Assembly: GCF_013033355.1 (NCBI RefSeq)
Contig: NZ_WQDY01000001.1
Span: 434,001 to 498,000 of the forward strand
Source: Ruegeria lacuscaerulensis
Lineage (GTDB): Bacteria; Pseudomonadota; Alphaproteobacteria; Rhodobacterales; Rhodobacteraceae
Direction of reading: 5' to 3'
DNA: 64,000 nucleotides
A program made the translations under genes and the position numbers. Numbering within the stretch: position 1 is the stretch's first letter; every line of letters starts with the position of its first letter. This document shows positions 34,402 to 43,756 of the stretch, piece by piece. The notes below the pieces were generated by a model. That model saw only the letters and a list, made by a program, of their open reading frames with translations. It made no database searches and had not been told where the DNA came from.

Positions 34402-35544
34402 TCAGCGATTGGCGAGCATCTGGCGCGACACGATCACGCGCATGATTTCGTTCGTGCCTTCCAGGATCTGATGCACGCGCAAGTCGCGGACCAGTTTCTC
34501 GATCCCGTAATCTGCCAGATAGCCATAGCCGCCATGCAGTTGCAGGCATTGATCCACCACTTTCGATCCAGTCTCGGTCACGAATTTCTTGGCCATGGCG
34601 CAGAACTTGGTGGCATCCGGCGCGCCCTGATCCAGTTTCCAGGCCGCCTGCCGTAAGAACGTTCGGGCTGCCTGCAACTCGATCTCCATATCGGCCAGAC
34701 GGAATTGCAGCGCCTGAAACTGGTCGATGGACTGACCGAACGCTTGCCGCTCGGACATATATTGCAACGTCATATTCAGCCCCGCTTGCGCGGCCCCTAA
34801 CGAGCATGAGGCGATGTTCAGCCGTCCACCATCCAGCCCCATCATCGCGTATTTGAATCCATCGCCTTCGACGCCGACAAGGTTCTCGGCCGGGATTTTG
34901 CAATCATCGAACTGCACTTGTGCTGTGGGTTGGCTTTTCCATCCCATCTTCTGCTCCAAGGCGCCGAAGGACAGGCCGGGCGCACCGTCTTCGACATAGA
35001 CCGTTGAGATTCCCTTGGGGCCGTCCTGTCCGGTGCGCACCATGCAGACATAAGCATCGGAATACCCGCCGCCCGAGATAAATGCCTTGGTCCCGTTCAG
35101 GGTGTATCCTTCATTGCTGCGGTCCGCGCGGGTTTTCAACGCAGCAGCATCCGAGCCCGAGCCCGGTTCGGTCAGACAATAGCTGAGAACGGTATTCAGG
35201 CTGAGAACATCGGGCATAATGCGCGCTTTCAGCGCATCCCCGGCGAAACTGTCCAGCATCTTGGCGCACATGTTGTGAATCGACAAAAACGCTGCAACGG
35301 ACGGGCAGGCCATCGACAACGCCTCGAAAACCATGGTGGCATCCAGACGCGACAGACCAGAACCACCGCTGTCTTCAGAGACGTAGAGGCCGCCGAACCC
35401 AAGCTCTCCGACACGGGGCCACAGGTCTTTGGGGATGGTGCCTTCGGCCTCCCACTGTCGAGCATAGGGGGCGATGTTCTCCTGCCCGAACTCATAGGCC
35501 ATGTCGAAGATCGCAGTCTGCTCTTCGGTCAAAGCGAAATCCAT
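34402..35544 (-). CDS. Acyl-CoA dehydrogenase (probably isobutyryl-CoA dehydrogenase)
   Basis: A 380-aa FAD enzyme of the acyl-CoA dehydrogenase family: N-terminal helical domain, middle beta domain with CLTEPGSGSDAAALKTRA, and C-terminal helical domain with LHGGYGYLADYGIEKLVRDLRVHQILEGTNEI. The glutamate in EGTNEI fits the catalytic base position of short-chain members. Genome context (first gene of an operon with hydroxyisobutyryl-CoA hydrolase and mmsB) points to isobutyryl-CoA as substrate. No enoyl-CoA hydratase for the following step is in the window. Start 35544 behind GGGAGGG. Confidence 0.92.
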   Translation of the reverse strand: MDFALTEEQTAIFDMAYEFGQENIAPYARQWEAEGTIPKDLWPRVGELGFGGLYVSEDSGGSGLSRLDATMVFEALSMACPSVAAFLSIHNMCAKMLDSFAGDALKARIMPDVLSLNTVLSYCLTEPGSGSDAAALKTRADRSNEGYTLNGTKAFISGGGYSDAYVCMVRTGQDGPKGISTVYVEDGAPGLSFGALEQKMGWKSQPTAQVQFDDCKIPAENLVGVEGDGFKYAMMGLDGGRLNIASCSLGAAQAGLNMTLQYMSERQAFGQSIDQFQALQFRLADMEIELQAARTFLRQAAWKLDQGAPDATKFCAMAKKFVTETGSKVVDQCLQLHGGYGYLADYGIEKLVRDLRVHQILEGTNEIMRVIVSRQMLANR

Positions 35545-35647
35545 GGCTTCCCTCCCACGCCGACGGATGAATTGAACGAGTGTTTATTTCCTAATCCTTA
35601 CAGAAATTTTTCACGGCCAGCAATTCTCAGCATCTGTCTCTTGGGGA

Positions 35648-36763
35648 TTAAAGGTCGTGGTGAAATTCCTCGATCAGGTGTTGGACAACCGCTATTCCCG
35701 GATCTTCGCCACGGGCGGATGCCTCGGCATAAACGCGTCGCTGACGTGTGGCCGATGTTCCGTTCTGCGCGATTTGTTGCAACCGCGCCAGTTCGGTCAT
35801 TGTACCAAGTGCCTCGGTGTCTTCGGCCAGTAGTCCCATCAGTTCGCCCATCAGTTCGGGCATAGGCTTGATCGAGCGGTCACCAAAGTCGATCATGCCC
35901 TCGCCGACGCCATAGCGCTGTGCGCGCCAACGGTTTTCTCCGATCAGGAACTGGTCATAGTTGCGCCAGCGTAAGTTTCTAGCTTTTAACCGGCATAGCA
36001 TCCGGGTCAGCGCCTGGACCATCGCAGCCAAAGACAAGGCGTGTTCCAGCCGGGGCTGCACGTCCATTATGCGCGTCTCAAGCGTTGGGAAGCGGTGTGA
36101 TGGGCGCAAGTCCCACCAGATTTTCGACGTGTCCTCGATCACACCTAGTTCGACCAAAATGCCCGTGGTGCGCTCATAGTCGGCCCAACTGGCCAAGGTC
36201 GGAGGCAAGCCAGTTCGGGGTAGGTTGTCGAAGACTGTCAGACGGTAGGACGACAGCCCCGTATCCTCGCCGTTCCAATAGGGGGATGAGGTCGAAAGGG
36301 CCAAAAGGTGGGGCAGAAAATACGAAAGCTGCGGCATAAGGTCGGCGCGCAGGGCAGGGTCATCAATTCCGATATGGACATGCATTCCACAGATCAGCAT
36401 TCGTCGCGCTACGCCGCCAAGTGCATGGTGCAGGGCGTCATAGCGATCTTTTCGCGTATGGCTTTGCTTTTTCCAATCGGCAAACGGATGACACGATACC
36501 GCCACTGGGGCGAGGTTGTAGTCCGCTGCACGTTTGGCCACGCAAGACCGTAAGCGTTTCAGATCCTCGCGCGCGCCGGCAATGGTCGCATGGGGGCGGG
36601 TGCCGACCTCGATCTGACATTGCAGGAATTCGGGGCTGACCTGACCTTGGAAATCGGCCTGACAGGCCTCCATCAAAGCTTCGGGCGCTTCGGCAAGCTC
36701 GAACGTGTCCCGATTGACCAGAAGATACTCTTCTTCAATGCCCAGCGTGTATTCCTGCTGCAT
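35648..36763 (-). CDS. Carboxylate-amine ligase (YbdK family)
   Basis: A 371-aa glutamate-cysteine ligase 2 (GCS2) superfamily protein. Motifs seen are the N-terminal [13 protein letters not shown], the MHVHIGIDD segment near residue 125, and [22 protein letters not shown] near 225. YbdK of E. coli has weak gamma-glutamylcysteine ligase activity; here the true amine and acid are unknown. It is separated from the valine operon by about 100 bp and divergent from the methyltransferase gene. Start at 36763. Confidence 0.92.
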   Translation of the reverse strand: MQQEYTLGIEEEYLLVNRDTFELAEAPEALMEACQADFQGQVSPEFLQCQIEVGTRPHATIAGAREDLKRLRSCVAKRAADYNLAPVAVSCHPFADWKKQSHTRKDRYDALHHALGGVARRMLICGMHVHIGIDDPALRADLMPQLSYFLPHLLALSTSSPYWNGEDTGLSSYRLTVFDNLPRTGLPPTLASWADYERTTGILVELGVIEDTSKIWWDLRPSHRFPTLETRIMDVQPRLEHALSLAAMVQALTRMLCRLKARNLRWRNYDQFLIGENRWRAQRYGVGEGMIDFGDRSIKPMPELMGELMGLLAEDTEALGTMTELARLQQIAQNGTSATRQRRVYAEASARGEDPGIAVVQHLIEEFHHDL

Positions 36764-36893
36764 GGTCGCCCTCGTCGGTTATTCCAAACAGTGAATACGG
36801 AAATGACCGCCTTGCCAAGTGTTTGGCTTGCGAAGCCCCCGGCGCCGGCGATAAGAACCCTTCAGTAAACAGTCCAAACCCCGGAGCGTTCGC

Positions 36894-37745
36894 GTGAAAC
36901 CCAGGAAATTCCCAAAGATCAACGACACGCTTTCGGCGCTTGGAGTTAAATTGGTCGACAAAGGACCAGAAGACGACGAGCGCGCCCGGCTTGAGGCATT
37001 TGAACGGGCAGGTGGCTTGACCCGTCCTGCTTATGCGATGTCACCTGGAATGGAGGGGTTTGATATCGCGCCTCTCATCGCAGAATACACCGAACATGCG
37101 GATGCGCTTGCGGCCCTCAAAGACCCCGAGCGCAATCAGACGGGGTATCGGGTCGGTAACGGTTACTACGATAGTCCCGATGCCGACGCGCTGTATTTGA
37201 TGATCCGCCGATTCAAACCCCGGCGTGTGATTGAGGTTGGCTGCGGAAACTCCACGCGCGTTACCCGACAGGCAATCATCGACGGCGGGCTTGAGACGCA
37301 GATCACCGCGATTGATCCCTATCCGCGTGCTGATATCGCTCATGTGGTAGATCATTTCGAGCAGAGACGGCTGGAAGAAGTGGATCCCGCGCTGTTCGAT
37401 CAGTTGGAGGCGGGCGACGTTCTGTTCATCGATTCCAGCCATGTAGTCCGCATGAGTAATGACGTCGCTCATCTGTTTTGCCGCATCATCCCTGCACTGA
37501 AACCCGGTGTGGTGATTCACGTGCATGATGTTTTTCTACCTTACGAGTATCCCAAGCGATTCTTCTATGACTGCCCTGGTTGGGGCGAGCAGTACATGTT
37601 GCACGCATTGCTACAATCTGGTTCGTTTTCAATGCTTTGGCCGGGGTATTACCTGCAACAGGATCGCCTCGATGCGGTCGAAGCTTTGCCGTTCCTGGGC
37701 GATGGTCGTGCGCAAAGCATCTGGGTGCAGATCAAAGAAAATTGA
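36894..37745 (+). CDS. Class I SAM-dependent methyltransferase-like protein
   Basis: A 283-aa protein starting at GTG (36894) behind GGAGC. After a charged N-terminal 100 residues comes a Rossmann methyltransferase core with RVIEVGCGNSTRV as SAM motif I (about 115), then an acidic strand TAIDPYPRADI, VLFIDSSHVVRMSNDVAHLF, and the late strand IPALKPGVVIHVHDVFLPY. The IDSSH and HDV segments resemble the metal- or substrate-binding spots of cephalosporin-hydroxylase/rhamnosyl-type O-methyltransferases. Substrate unknown. Confidence 0.85.
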   Translation: MKPRKFPKINDTLSALGVKLVDKGPEDDERARLEAFERAGGLTRPAYAMSPGMEGFDIAPLIAEYTEHADALAALKDPERNQTGYRVGNGYYDSPDADALYLMIRRFKPRRVIEVGCGNSTRVTRQAIIDGGLETQITAIDPYPRADIAHVVDHFEQRRLEEVDPALFDQLEAGDVLFIDSSHVVRMSNDVAHLFCRIIPALKPGVVIHVHDVFLPYEYPKRFFYDCPGWGEQYMLHALLQSGSFSMLWPGYYLQQDRLDAVEALPFLGDGRAQSIWVQIKEN

Positions 37746-37815
37746 ACTCAAAGTGATCCGCTGTGGCTGAGGCCCCGTACCCCTTTCCATAACACGCTGG
37801 AGAGGAGATACAGCC

Positions 37816-38292
37816 ATGTTCCGCCAAACACTGATGGGCGCTGCCGCCGCACTTGCACTGACTTTGCCTGTCAAGGCAAAAGCCGCTGACATTGTGGATA
37901 CCGCCGTTTCGGCCGGGTCGTTCGAAACCCTCGTTGCCGCCGTTCAGGCCGCAGGTCTTGTTGAAACGTTGAAAGGTGACGGTCCGTTTACTGTCTTCGC
38001 TCCGACTGACGAAGCTTTCGCAGCTTTGCCTGAGGGTACGGTCGAAACACTGCTTCTGCCCGAGAATAAGGACCAACTTGTTGAAATTCTGACATACCAC
38101 GTTGTTCCTGCTAAGGTCATGTCTGGTGACATTGCCGGAAAACGCGCCAAGGTTCTAACCGTGCAGGGCGACCGTCTGAGCGTGAATGCCAAGCGTGGCG
38201 TCAAGGTGAATGATGCAGAAGTCATCCAGGCAGACATCGAAACCAGCAACGGTGTGATCCACGTCGTCGATGCTGTGATCCTGCCTGAATAA
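37816..38292 (+). CDS. Exported fasciclin-domain protein
   Basis: A 158-aa protein with a signal peptide ([24 protein letters not shown]) and one complete FAS1 domain. The H1 box [17 protein letters not shown] and the H2 box [15 protein letters not shown] are both plain, with YHVV between. FAS1 domains mediate adhesion or extracellular protein contacts; here it is a stand-alone periplasmic or secreted unit. Strong GGAGAGGAG before the ATG. Confidence 0.95.
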   Translation: MFRQTLMGAAAALALTLPVKAKAADIVDTAVSAGSFETLVAAVQAAGLVETLKGDGPFTVFAPTDEAFAALPEGTVETLLLPENKDQLVEILTYHVVPAKVMSGDIAGKRAKVLTVQGDRLSVNAKRGVKVNDAEVIQADIETSNGVIHVVDAVILPE

Positions 38293-38310
38293 TAAAGCCA
38301 AGCTTTAACA

Positions 38311-38343
38311 AAAAGCCCCGGTCCTTGTAGGCCGGGGCTTTTT
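38311..38343. terminator. Bidirectional Rho-independent terminator
   Basis: Stem AAAAGCCCCGG (38311-38321) / CCGGGGCTTTT (38332-38342), with T-tract on both strands. It separates the fasciclin gene from the convergent L,D-transpeptidase gene. Confidence 0.92.
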
Positions 38344-38344
38344 A

Positions 38345-38944
38345 TCAGACCAGACGGACTTGGGTTCCGACCTGGACCAGAGGGTACAATTCTTCGACAT
38401 GCTGATTGTATAGGCCTATACAGCCAGACGAACTTTGCCGGCCAATTTTTCGCGTATCATGGGTGCCATGCACCAGATAGGCGGGCCAACCCAAATACAT
38501 AGCGCGCGTTCCAAGTGGGTTCCCCGGTTCTCCGCCTTCCATTCGAATAGGGAGATCAGGATCACGCTCGCGCATCGAAGCGGTAGGCGTCCAGCTTGGA
38601 TTTTCGCGCTTGCGTACGACTTCGGTATAGCCGCGCTTGGTCAATTCTTCGCTCATGGGAACCGAACTGGGGTACAGTTTGTAAGTCCCATCAGGCCCCC
38701 AATAGTGCACCGCGCGGCTTGTGATATCCGCCAACAATGCACCTACTCCGAGTTCATCGAAGTGATCCTGCCAGTTTTGTTGTGAGAAAGATGAGACGTT
38801 TCTACGAACCGGAAGCTGAGTGCTGATTGCATCTTCGTTTTGCGGGAACGCATCCAAACTTTGCGCGCGCACCAAAGCAGGTGTGGCCACTAGGGTCGCT
38901 ACGCCCAGCACCGCAGAGCGACGGGTCATTCTGGATTTCGACAA
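38345..38944 (-). CDS. L,D-transpeptidase (YkuD domain)
   Basis: A 199-aa exported protein. The N-terminus MSKSRMTRRSAVLGVATLVATPALVRA has twin arginines before a hydrophobic stretch, suggesting Tat export. The YkuD domain occupies roughly residues 75-199 and ends with the catalytic HGTHDTRKIGRQSSSGCIGLYN, i.e. the His and the Ser-x-Gly-Cys nucleophile. It makes 3-3 peptidoglycan cross-links or attaches proteins to the wall in the periplasm. Start 38944. Confidence 0.94.
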   Translation of the reverse strand: MSKSRMTRRSAVLGVATLVATPALVRAQSLDAFPQNEDAISTQLPVRRNVSSFSQQNWQDHFDELGVGALLADITSRAVHYWGPDGTYKLYPSSVPMSEELTKRGYTEVVRKRENPSWTPTASMRERDPDLPIRMEGGEPGNPLGTRAMYLGWPAYLVHGTHDTRKIGRQSSSGCIGLYNQHVEELYPLVQVGTQVRLV

Positions 38945-39049
38945 TTTTGCCTCCGGATCAGGAACTGCTCAAACAATAGTTTGTGCTGAAAATATTCCTG
39001 TTGATCGGGTTTTTCCAGATATAGAGGCCTGAATTTATCGTGAAGCGTT

Positions 39050-39082
39050 AAAAAAAAAAACCGGCCCGCTTTGGGCCGGTTT
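39050..39082 (-). terminator. Rho-independent terminator of mmsA
   Basis: Stem AAACCGGCCC (39058-39067) / GGGCCGGTTT (39073-39082) with a 5-nt loop. On the minus strand it is followed by a tract of about twelve T. Confidence 0.92.
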
Positions 39083-39096
39083 CGTAGGCAGGTGAC

Positions 39097-40596
39097 TTAG
39101 TCCATCGCTTTGAAGTTAAACTCGCCACCTTCTTTGATGCCCGACGGCCAGCGGGCCGTGACGGTTTTGGTGCGGGTGTAGAATTTGAAGCTGTCAGGGC
39201 CGTGCTGGTTCAGATCACCGAACATGGATTTCTTCCAGCCGCCAAATGTGTGGTAGGCCAACGGCACCGGGATCGGAACGTTGACGCCGACCATGCCGAT
39301 GTTGATCCGGCTGGCAAAGTCACGTGCAGTGTCACCATCACGTGTGAATATCGCAGTACCGTTGCCGTATTCGTGGTCCATTGCCAGACCAATCGCCTCT
39401 TCGTACGAACCTGCACGCACGGTGGACAAAACCGGGCCGAAGATCTCTTGCTTGTAGATATCCATTTCCGGCGTCACGTGATCGAACAGGTGCGGGCCAA
39501 CAAAAAAGCCATCTTCATAGCCTTGCAGGCTGAAATCACGGTTGTCGACGACCAACTTGGCACCTTGTTCCACGCCAGAGTTGATCAGACCCAGAATGCG
39601 TTCTTTTGCGGCGGCCGTCACGACGGGGCCCATATCCACGTCGTCACCTGCCGTATAGGGACCGACCTTCAGTTTCTCGATGCGCGGGATCAGCTTTTCG
39701 ACAAGCGCGTCTGCAGTGTCGTCACCGACCGGAACAGCAACCGAAACGGCCATGCAGCGTTCGCCAGCGGCACCGAAACCGGCGCCAACAAGCGCGTCGG
39801 CAGCCTTATCCATATCGGCATCGGGCATGACGATCATGTGGTTCTTGGCCCCACCGAAACACTGCGCCCGCTTACCATTCGCTGAGGCGCGGCTGTAGAT
39901 ATACTGCGCAATCGGAGTCGAACCTACAAACGAAACACCTTGGATGATCTCGCTGTCCAGAAGGGTGTCGACTGCTTCTTTGTCGCCATTCACAACCTGG
40001 AACACACCTTTCGGAAGACCCGCTTCGATGAACAGCTCGGCCAGCATCAACGGGACCGACGGATCACGTTCTGAAGGTTTCAGAACAATGGCGTTGCCGC
40101 ACGCCAGCGCGGGGCCTACGTGCCACAAAGGCATCATGGCCGGGAAATTGAACGGCATGATCGATGCCACGACGCCAAGGGGCTGACGCATCGAATAGAT
40201 GTCAATGCCGGGGCCGGCGCTGTCTGTGTACTCACCCTTCAGCATATGAGGGGCACCGACACAGTATTCGATCACTTCCAAACCGCGTTGCAGGTCGCCT
40301 TTGGCGTCCGGAATGGTCTTGCCGTGCTCGCGGCTTAGGACTTCGGCCAGCTTGTCCATGTCACGGTTGATCAGCCCAACCATGGCCATCATCACGCGCG
40401 CGCGTTTTTGTGGGTTGGTTGCGCCCCAAGCGGGTTGCGCTGCAGCTGCGCTTTCGATGGCGGCTGTGGTTTCGGCAGCGCTGGCCATCGGGCATTTGTA
40501 TTGCACTTCACCCGTGGCCGGGTTGAACACATCGTCAAAGCGACCGGATGTGCCGGCGACATTCTCACCGTTGATGAAATGGGACAGTTCGGTCAT
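39097..40596 (-). CDS. mmsA: CoA-acylating methylmalonate-semialdehyde dehydrogenase
   Basis: A 499-aa aldehyde dehydrogenase family member converting methylmalonate semialdehyde to propionyl-CoA, the last specific step of valine degradation (also malonate semialdehyde to acetyl-CoA). Signatures include MPFNFPAMMPLWHVGPALACGNA, KPSERDPSVP, the GSTPIAQYIYSRA nucleotide site, and the nucleophile in GERCMAVSVAV; the usual glutamate base of hydrolytic ALDHs is replaced by Asn in GGAKNHMIV, as expected for the CoA-dependent type. Start 40596 behind GGAGGAATT; an upstream frame to 40710 overlaps the divergent LysR promoter. It is probably controlled by that LysR protein. Confidence 0.97.
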   Translation of the reverse strand: MTELSHFINGENVAGTSGRFDDVFNPATGEVQYKCPMASAAETTAAIESAAAAQPAWGATNPQKRARVMMAMVGLINRDMDKLAEVLSREHGKTIPDAKGDLQRGLEVIEYCVGAPHMLKGEYTDSAGPGIDIYSMRQPLGVVASIMPFNFPAMMPLWHVGPALACGNAIVLKPSERDPSVPLMLAELFIEAGLPKGVFQVVNGDKEAVDTLLDSEIIQGVSFVGSTPIAQYIYSRASANGKRAQCFGGAKNHMIVMPDADMDKAADALVGAGFGAAGERCMAVSVAVPVGDDTADALVEKLIPRIEKLKVGPYTAGDDVDMGPVVTAAAKERILGLINSGVEQGAKLVVDNRDFSLQGYEDGFFVGPHLFDHVTPEMDIYKQEIFGPVLSTVRAGSYEEAIGLAMDHEYGNGTAIFTRDGDTARDFASRINIGMVGVNVPIPVPLAYHTFGGWKKSMFGDLNQHGPDSFKFYTRTKTVTARWPSGIKEGGEFNFKAMD

Positions 40597-40673
40597 TGCG
40601 AATTCCTCCGGGTTGTTTGGGCGCAGAATAGGCTTGCATAAATCGCGTGAACAGAGGCAATAATTCAAAAATA

Positions 40674-40691
40674 TTTTGCAAAAATGCAAAA
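40674..40691. promoter_or_regulatory. LysR-type operator between mmsA and the LysR gene
   Basis: TTTTGCA-AAAA-TGCAAAA is a perfect 7-4-7 inverted repeat and contains a T-N11-A core (T at 40677, A at 40689), the LysR-box pattern. Its right arm runs into the Shine-Dalgarno of the LysR gene, which would permit autorepression while activating divergent mmsA. Confidence 0.6.
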
Positions 40692-40700
40692 GGAGGAGCG

Positions 40701-41603
40701 GTGGTTCCAAACTGGGATGACATGCGGGTGTTTTTGGCCGTTGCGCGTGAGGAAAGCCTATCAGCCGCAGGTCGGCGTCTTAAGATCGACCCGGCGACGG
40801 TAGGGCGCAGGGTCGCACGGCTTGAGGCATCGCTGGATGCGCCTTTGTTTACCAAGTCGCAGCAAGGTTATGTTCTGACGCCAATCGGGGAACGCTTGCT
40901 TGATCACGGCTTGAAGGCCGAAGAAGCCATGCGGGCCGCATCCGGTTCAGTCTCGGGATCATCCAAGACACTGAGTGGCCAAATCAGGATCGGTGCTCCG
41001 GATGGCTGCGCTACGTATCTTTTGCCACAAGTCTGCGCGAAAATCTGCGACGCAAATCCCGAATTGGATATTCAGATTCTGTCTTTGCCCCGTGTGATTA
41101 ACCTGTCCCGCCGTGAGGCGGATATGGCCATAACGGTCAGCGCGCCCACGGCTGGCCGGTTTCTGGTGCAAAAGATCACGGACTACCGGCTACATCTGGT
41201 TGCCAGTCAGGAATACCTGAATGCGCAAGCCAAAATTGAGAACCTGGAAGCTCTTAGAAGGCATCGATTTATTGGCTATATCCCGGATATGATTTTTGAC
41301 CGGGAACTCGACTATCTGGTCGATATCGGGGTTGAACGAGTTGCCCTTGCATCGAATTCGATATCGGTTCAGCTGGGGCAAGCATCGCTCGGGTCAGGGG
41401 TTTGTGTGGGGCACGATTTTGCGCTGCCATTCCATCCAAACCTGCGGAAAATCCTGACGGATCAGCTTAGTCTGACCCGCAGGTATTTTCTAATCCGACA
41501 TCAGGGTGATCAACGAAATGAACGCTTGAACCGGTTCGCACAGGCTTTGACTGCCGGAATCCGCGAGGAAGTCGTGCGTCTGGAAGCTGAAGCTTCACCT
41601 TGA
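40701..41603 (+). CDS. LysR-family transcriptional regulator, divergent from mmsA
   Basis: A 300-aa protein with an N-terminal winged helix-turn-helix (NWDDMRVFLAVAREESLSAAGRRLKIDPATVGRRVARLEASLDAPLF) and a C-terminal LysR effector-binding domain. The start is the GTG at 40701, 5 nt behind AGGAGG, which puts the helix-turn-helix at the normal place. The divergent arrangement with mmsA and the palindrome in between suggest it regulates mmsA, perhaps in response to a valine-pathway intermediate. Confidence 0.93.
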   Translation: MVPNWDDMRVFLAVAREESLSAAGRRLKIDPATVGRRVARLEASLDAPLFTKSQQGYVLTPIGERLLDHGLKAEEAMRAASGSVSGSSKTLSGQIRIGAPDGCATYLLPQVCAKICDANPELDIQILSLPRVINLSRREADMAITVSAPTAGRFLVQKITDYRLHLVASQEYLNAQAKIENLEALRRHRFIGYIPDMIFDRELDYLVDIGVERVALASNSISVQLGQASLGSGVCVGHDFALPFHPNLRKILTDQLSLTRRYFLIRHQGDQRNERLNRFAQALTAGIREEVVRLEAEASP

Positions 41604-41663
41604 CACATATGGGCATTCCGGCAACGCTTTGTAAAACAGCGAGTTATTTCGGAGGTTTCGCAC

Positions 41664-42101
41664 ATGCTGGTTCAGGCCATTCTGAAATCAAAGGCTACGG
41701 AAGGGGTCGAAACGGTTACGCCCGATCTCACTGTGTCCGATGCGGCAAAAATCCTTGCAGAAAAGCGGATCGGGACGGTTGTGGTCTCTGAAGACGGGGG
41801 GGAAACGGCATCTGGAATTTTGTCGGAACGTGATATTGTGCGAGAGTTGGCTGCAAGTGGAAGTGGTTGTCTGGCGAAACCGGTCAGCGCTTACATGACC
41901 AGCGATCTTGTAACTGCGACGCGTCAGGACTCGGTTCAGGATGTCCTCAGCCGCATGACCGAAGGGCGTTTCCGCCATATGCCTGTCGTCGAAGATGGCA
42001 AGCTGATAGGTATCGTAACACTTGGGGATGTGGTCAAAGCACAGCTTTCGGAATTGGCGATGGAGAAAGAGGCGCTTCAGACAATGATCATGGGCCACTA
42101 A
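41664..42101 (+). CDS. CBS-pair domain protein
   Basis: A 145-aa soluble protein made of two CBS motifs forming one Bateman module, with DAAKILAEKRIGTVVV / GILSERDIVRELA in the first and VQDVLSRMTEGRFRHMPVV / IGIVTLGDVVKAQL in the second. Such stand-alone modules bind adenine nucleotides and report energy state to a partner, which is not identifiable here. Start behind TCGGAGG. It is followed after about 85 bp by coaD. Confidence 0.93.
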   Translation: MLVQAILKSKATEGVETVTPDLTVSDAAKILAEKRIGTVVVSEDGGETASGILSERDIVRELAASGSGCLAKPVSAYMTSDLVTATRQDSVQDVLSRMTEGRFRHMPVVEDGKLIGIVTLGDVVKAQLSELAMEKEALQTMIMGH

Positions 42102-42186
42102 TTTCAGACAGGGCCAAAGCGCCCTATTGCACCCGCGGCAGAGTTGTGTTTGCTTGCGCCGAAATTTTATTGCGCAGGAGGGCGCG

Positions 42187-42678
42187 ATGCGGGTCGCATT
42201 ATATCCCGGAACTTTTGATCCGATCACACTGGGCCATATCGACATTATTCGCCGTGCTGCTGCGATGGTCGACAAGCTTGTGATCGGTGTAGCAATCAAC
42301 CGAGACAAGGGCCCGTTGTTTTCTTTGGAAGAGCGCGTCGCTATGATCGAAGCCGAGTGCGCCCAACTATCCGAGCAGACCGGTACAGTGATTGTCGCGC
42401 ATCCCTTCGAAAACCTGCTGATCGATTGCGCACGCGACGTTGGAGCGCAAACCATAGTGCGCGGATTGCGGGCCGTGGCTGATTTTGAGTACGAATTTCA
42501 AATGGTTGGAATGAATCGCGCGCTGGATGATTCAATCGAAACGGTCTTTCTGATGGCTGAGGCGCGCCATCAGGCGATCGCGTCCAAGCTGGTCAAGGAA
42601 ATTGCGCGTCTGGGCGGGGACGTATCCAAATTCGTTACGCCCCGCGTTGCCACAGCCTTACAGAACCGATTAAGCTGA
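42187..42678 (+). CDS. coaD: Phosphopantetheine adenylyltransferase
   Basis: A 163-aa enzyme catalysing the fourth step of CoA synthesis (4'-phosphopantetheine + ATP to dephospho-CoA). The nucleotidyltransferase signature GTFDPITLGHID (TxGH with His17) is at the N-terminus, RGLRAVADFEYEFQM near 90 and the C-terminal SKLVKEIARLGGDVSKFV are also typical. ATG 42187 follows AGGAGG. Its end overlaps the convergent GAPDH gene by 9 bases. Confidence 0.97.
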   Translation: MRVALYPGTFDPITLGHIDIIRRAAAMVDKLVIGVAINRDKGPLFSLEERVAMIEAECAQLSEQTGTVIVAHPFENLLIDCARDVGAQTIVRGLRAVADFEYEFQMVGMNRALDDSIETVFLMAEARHQAIASKLVKEIARLGGDVSKFVTPRVATALQNRLS

Positions 42679-43674
42679 CGCACCCATTGCCATTGCAGTA
42701 TCCAGCATGCGGTTGGAGAAACCCCACTCATTATCATACCAGGCCAGAACCCGGACCAATGTTCCGTCGGTTACCTTTGTTTCGGCCAATGACACGGTCG
42801 AGCTGTGGGAATCGTGATTGAAGTCGACCGATATCAAGGGGCGTTTCTCAGCCGCCAGAACACCCGGGATCTTCTCGGCAGCAGCGACAAACAAGGCATT
42901 TACCTCATCCTCGGTCGTTGGGCGTGAAACCTCGGCAACAAGATCAACAACCGAAACATTCGGGGTTGGAACCCTAATGGCTTGTCCCGTCAGTTTCCCT
43001 TGAAGTTGTGGAAGCACCAAGCCCACTGCGGCGGCTGCGCCGGTTGTTGTAGGAATCATCGATAATGCCGCAGCGCGGGAAAGGTAGGGGTCTTTGCCGG
43101 CGGTATCATGGACGGGTTGGCTGGCGGTATAAGCATGGACGGTTGTCATGTTGCCATGCACAATTCCCAGGCCATCGTCCAACGCGGCTGCAACTGGCGA
43201 CAGGCAGTTGGTCGTGCATGATGCATTTGACACGATAATGTCATCGGCTGTCAGTTCGTGATCATTCACTCCATAAACTACGGTTTTGACGCCGCCATCC
43301 CCGCGTGCGGGGGCTGAAATCAGCACCTTGCTTGCCCCGTTTTCAAGATGACGAGCTGCGGCTTCTCGCGTGCGAAACACTCCAGTGCACTCCAACACGA
43401 CATCAATATCCGACCAGTCCAGTTTTTCCGGCTCACGCGCGCTTGTCAGGCGAATAGGGCCAGCGCCCACATCCAAGCCAGCTTCGGTGAGCTTTACAGG
43501 TTTGAAATACCGGCCATGGACGCTGTCGAATTCAAACATATGTGCGTTCATCTCGGGTTTGGCGAGATCATTGATCGCGACGATTTCAACGTCTGTCCGG
43601 CCATTTTCCATCACGGCGCGCAAGACGCCACGTCCGATCCGTCCAAATCCATTGATTGCAAGCTTGAGTGTCAT
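42670..43674 (-). CDS. gap: Glyceraldehyde-3-phosphate dehydrogenase, NAD-type paralog
   Basis: A 334-aa phosphorylating GAPDH with the Rossmann motif AINGFGRIGRG and the active-site SNASCTTNC (Cys153). After the second beta-strand it reads IVAINDLAKP; the Asp at that position binds the adenosine ribose 2'-hydroxyl in NAD-dependent enzymes, so glycolytic, NAD-linked activity is likely. A second, dissimilar GAPDH gene lies upstream on the same strand. A perfect palindrome GTTAGCGCTAAC sits 33 bp before the start. Start 43674 behind CGGAGCGG. Confidence 0.96.
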   Translation of the reverse strand: MTLKLAINGFGRIGRGVLRAVMENGRTDVEIVAINDLAKPEMNAHMFEFDSVHGRYFKPVKLTEAGLDVGAGPIRLTSAREPEKLDWSDIDVVLECTGVFRTREAAARHLENGASKVLISAPARGDGGVKTVVYGVNDHELTADDIIVSNASCTTNCLSPVAAALDDGLGIVHGNMTTVHAYTASQPVHDTAGKDPYLSRAAALSMIPTTTGAAAAVGLVLPQLQGKLTGQAIRVPTPNVSVVDLVAEVSRPTTEDEVNALFVAAAEKIPGVLAAEKRPLISVDFNHDSHSSTVSLAETKVTDGTLVRVLAWYDNEWGFSNRMLDTAMAMGASA

Positions 43675-43706
43675 GATCCGCTCCGTCGCGTGTCGTCCAA
43701 TAAAAG

Positions 43707-43718
43707 GTTAGCGCTAAC
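43707..43718. promoter_or_regulatory. LacI-type palindrome upstream of the NAD-type gap gene
   Basis: GTTAGCGCTAAC is a perfect 12-bp palindrome with the central CG typical of LacI-family operators. It resembles the site I recall for CceR, the central-carbon regulator of Rhodobacter. Similar sites precede the other GAPDH gene. Confidence 0.6.
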
Positions 43719-43756
43719 AAAGCTAAAACAGTCAAAAAGTCAAGCAAAACCTAATC

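Noticed and set aside
39050-39082. Long A run as a homopolymer repeat of interest
   Set aside because: It is the T-tract of the mmsA terminator read on the other strand.
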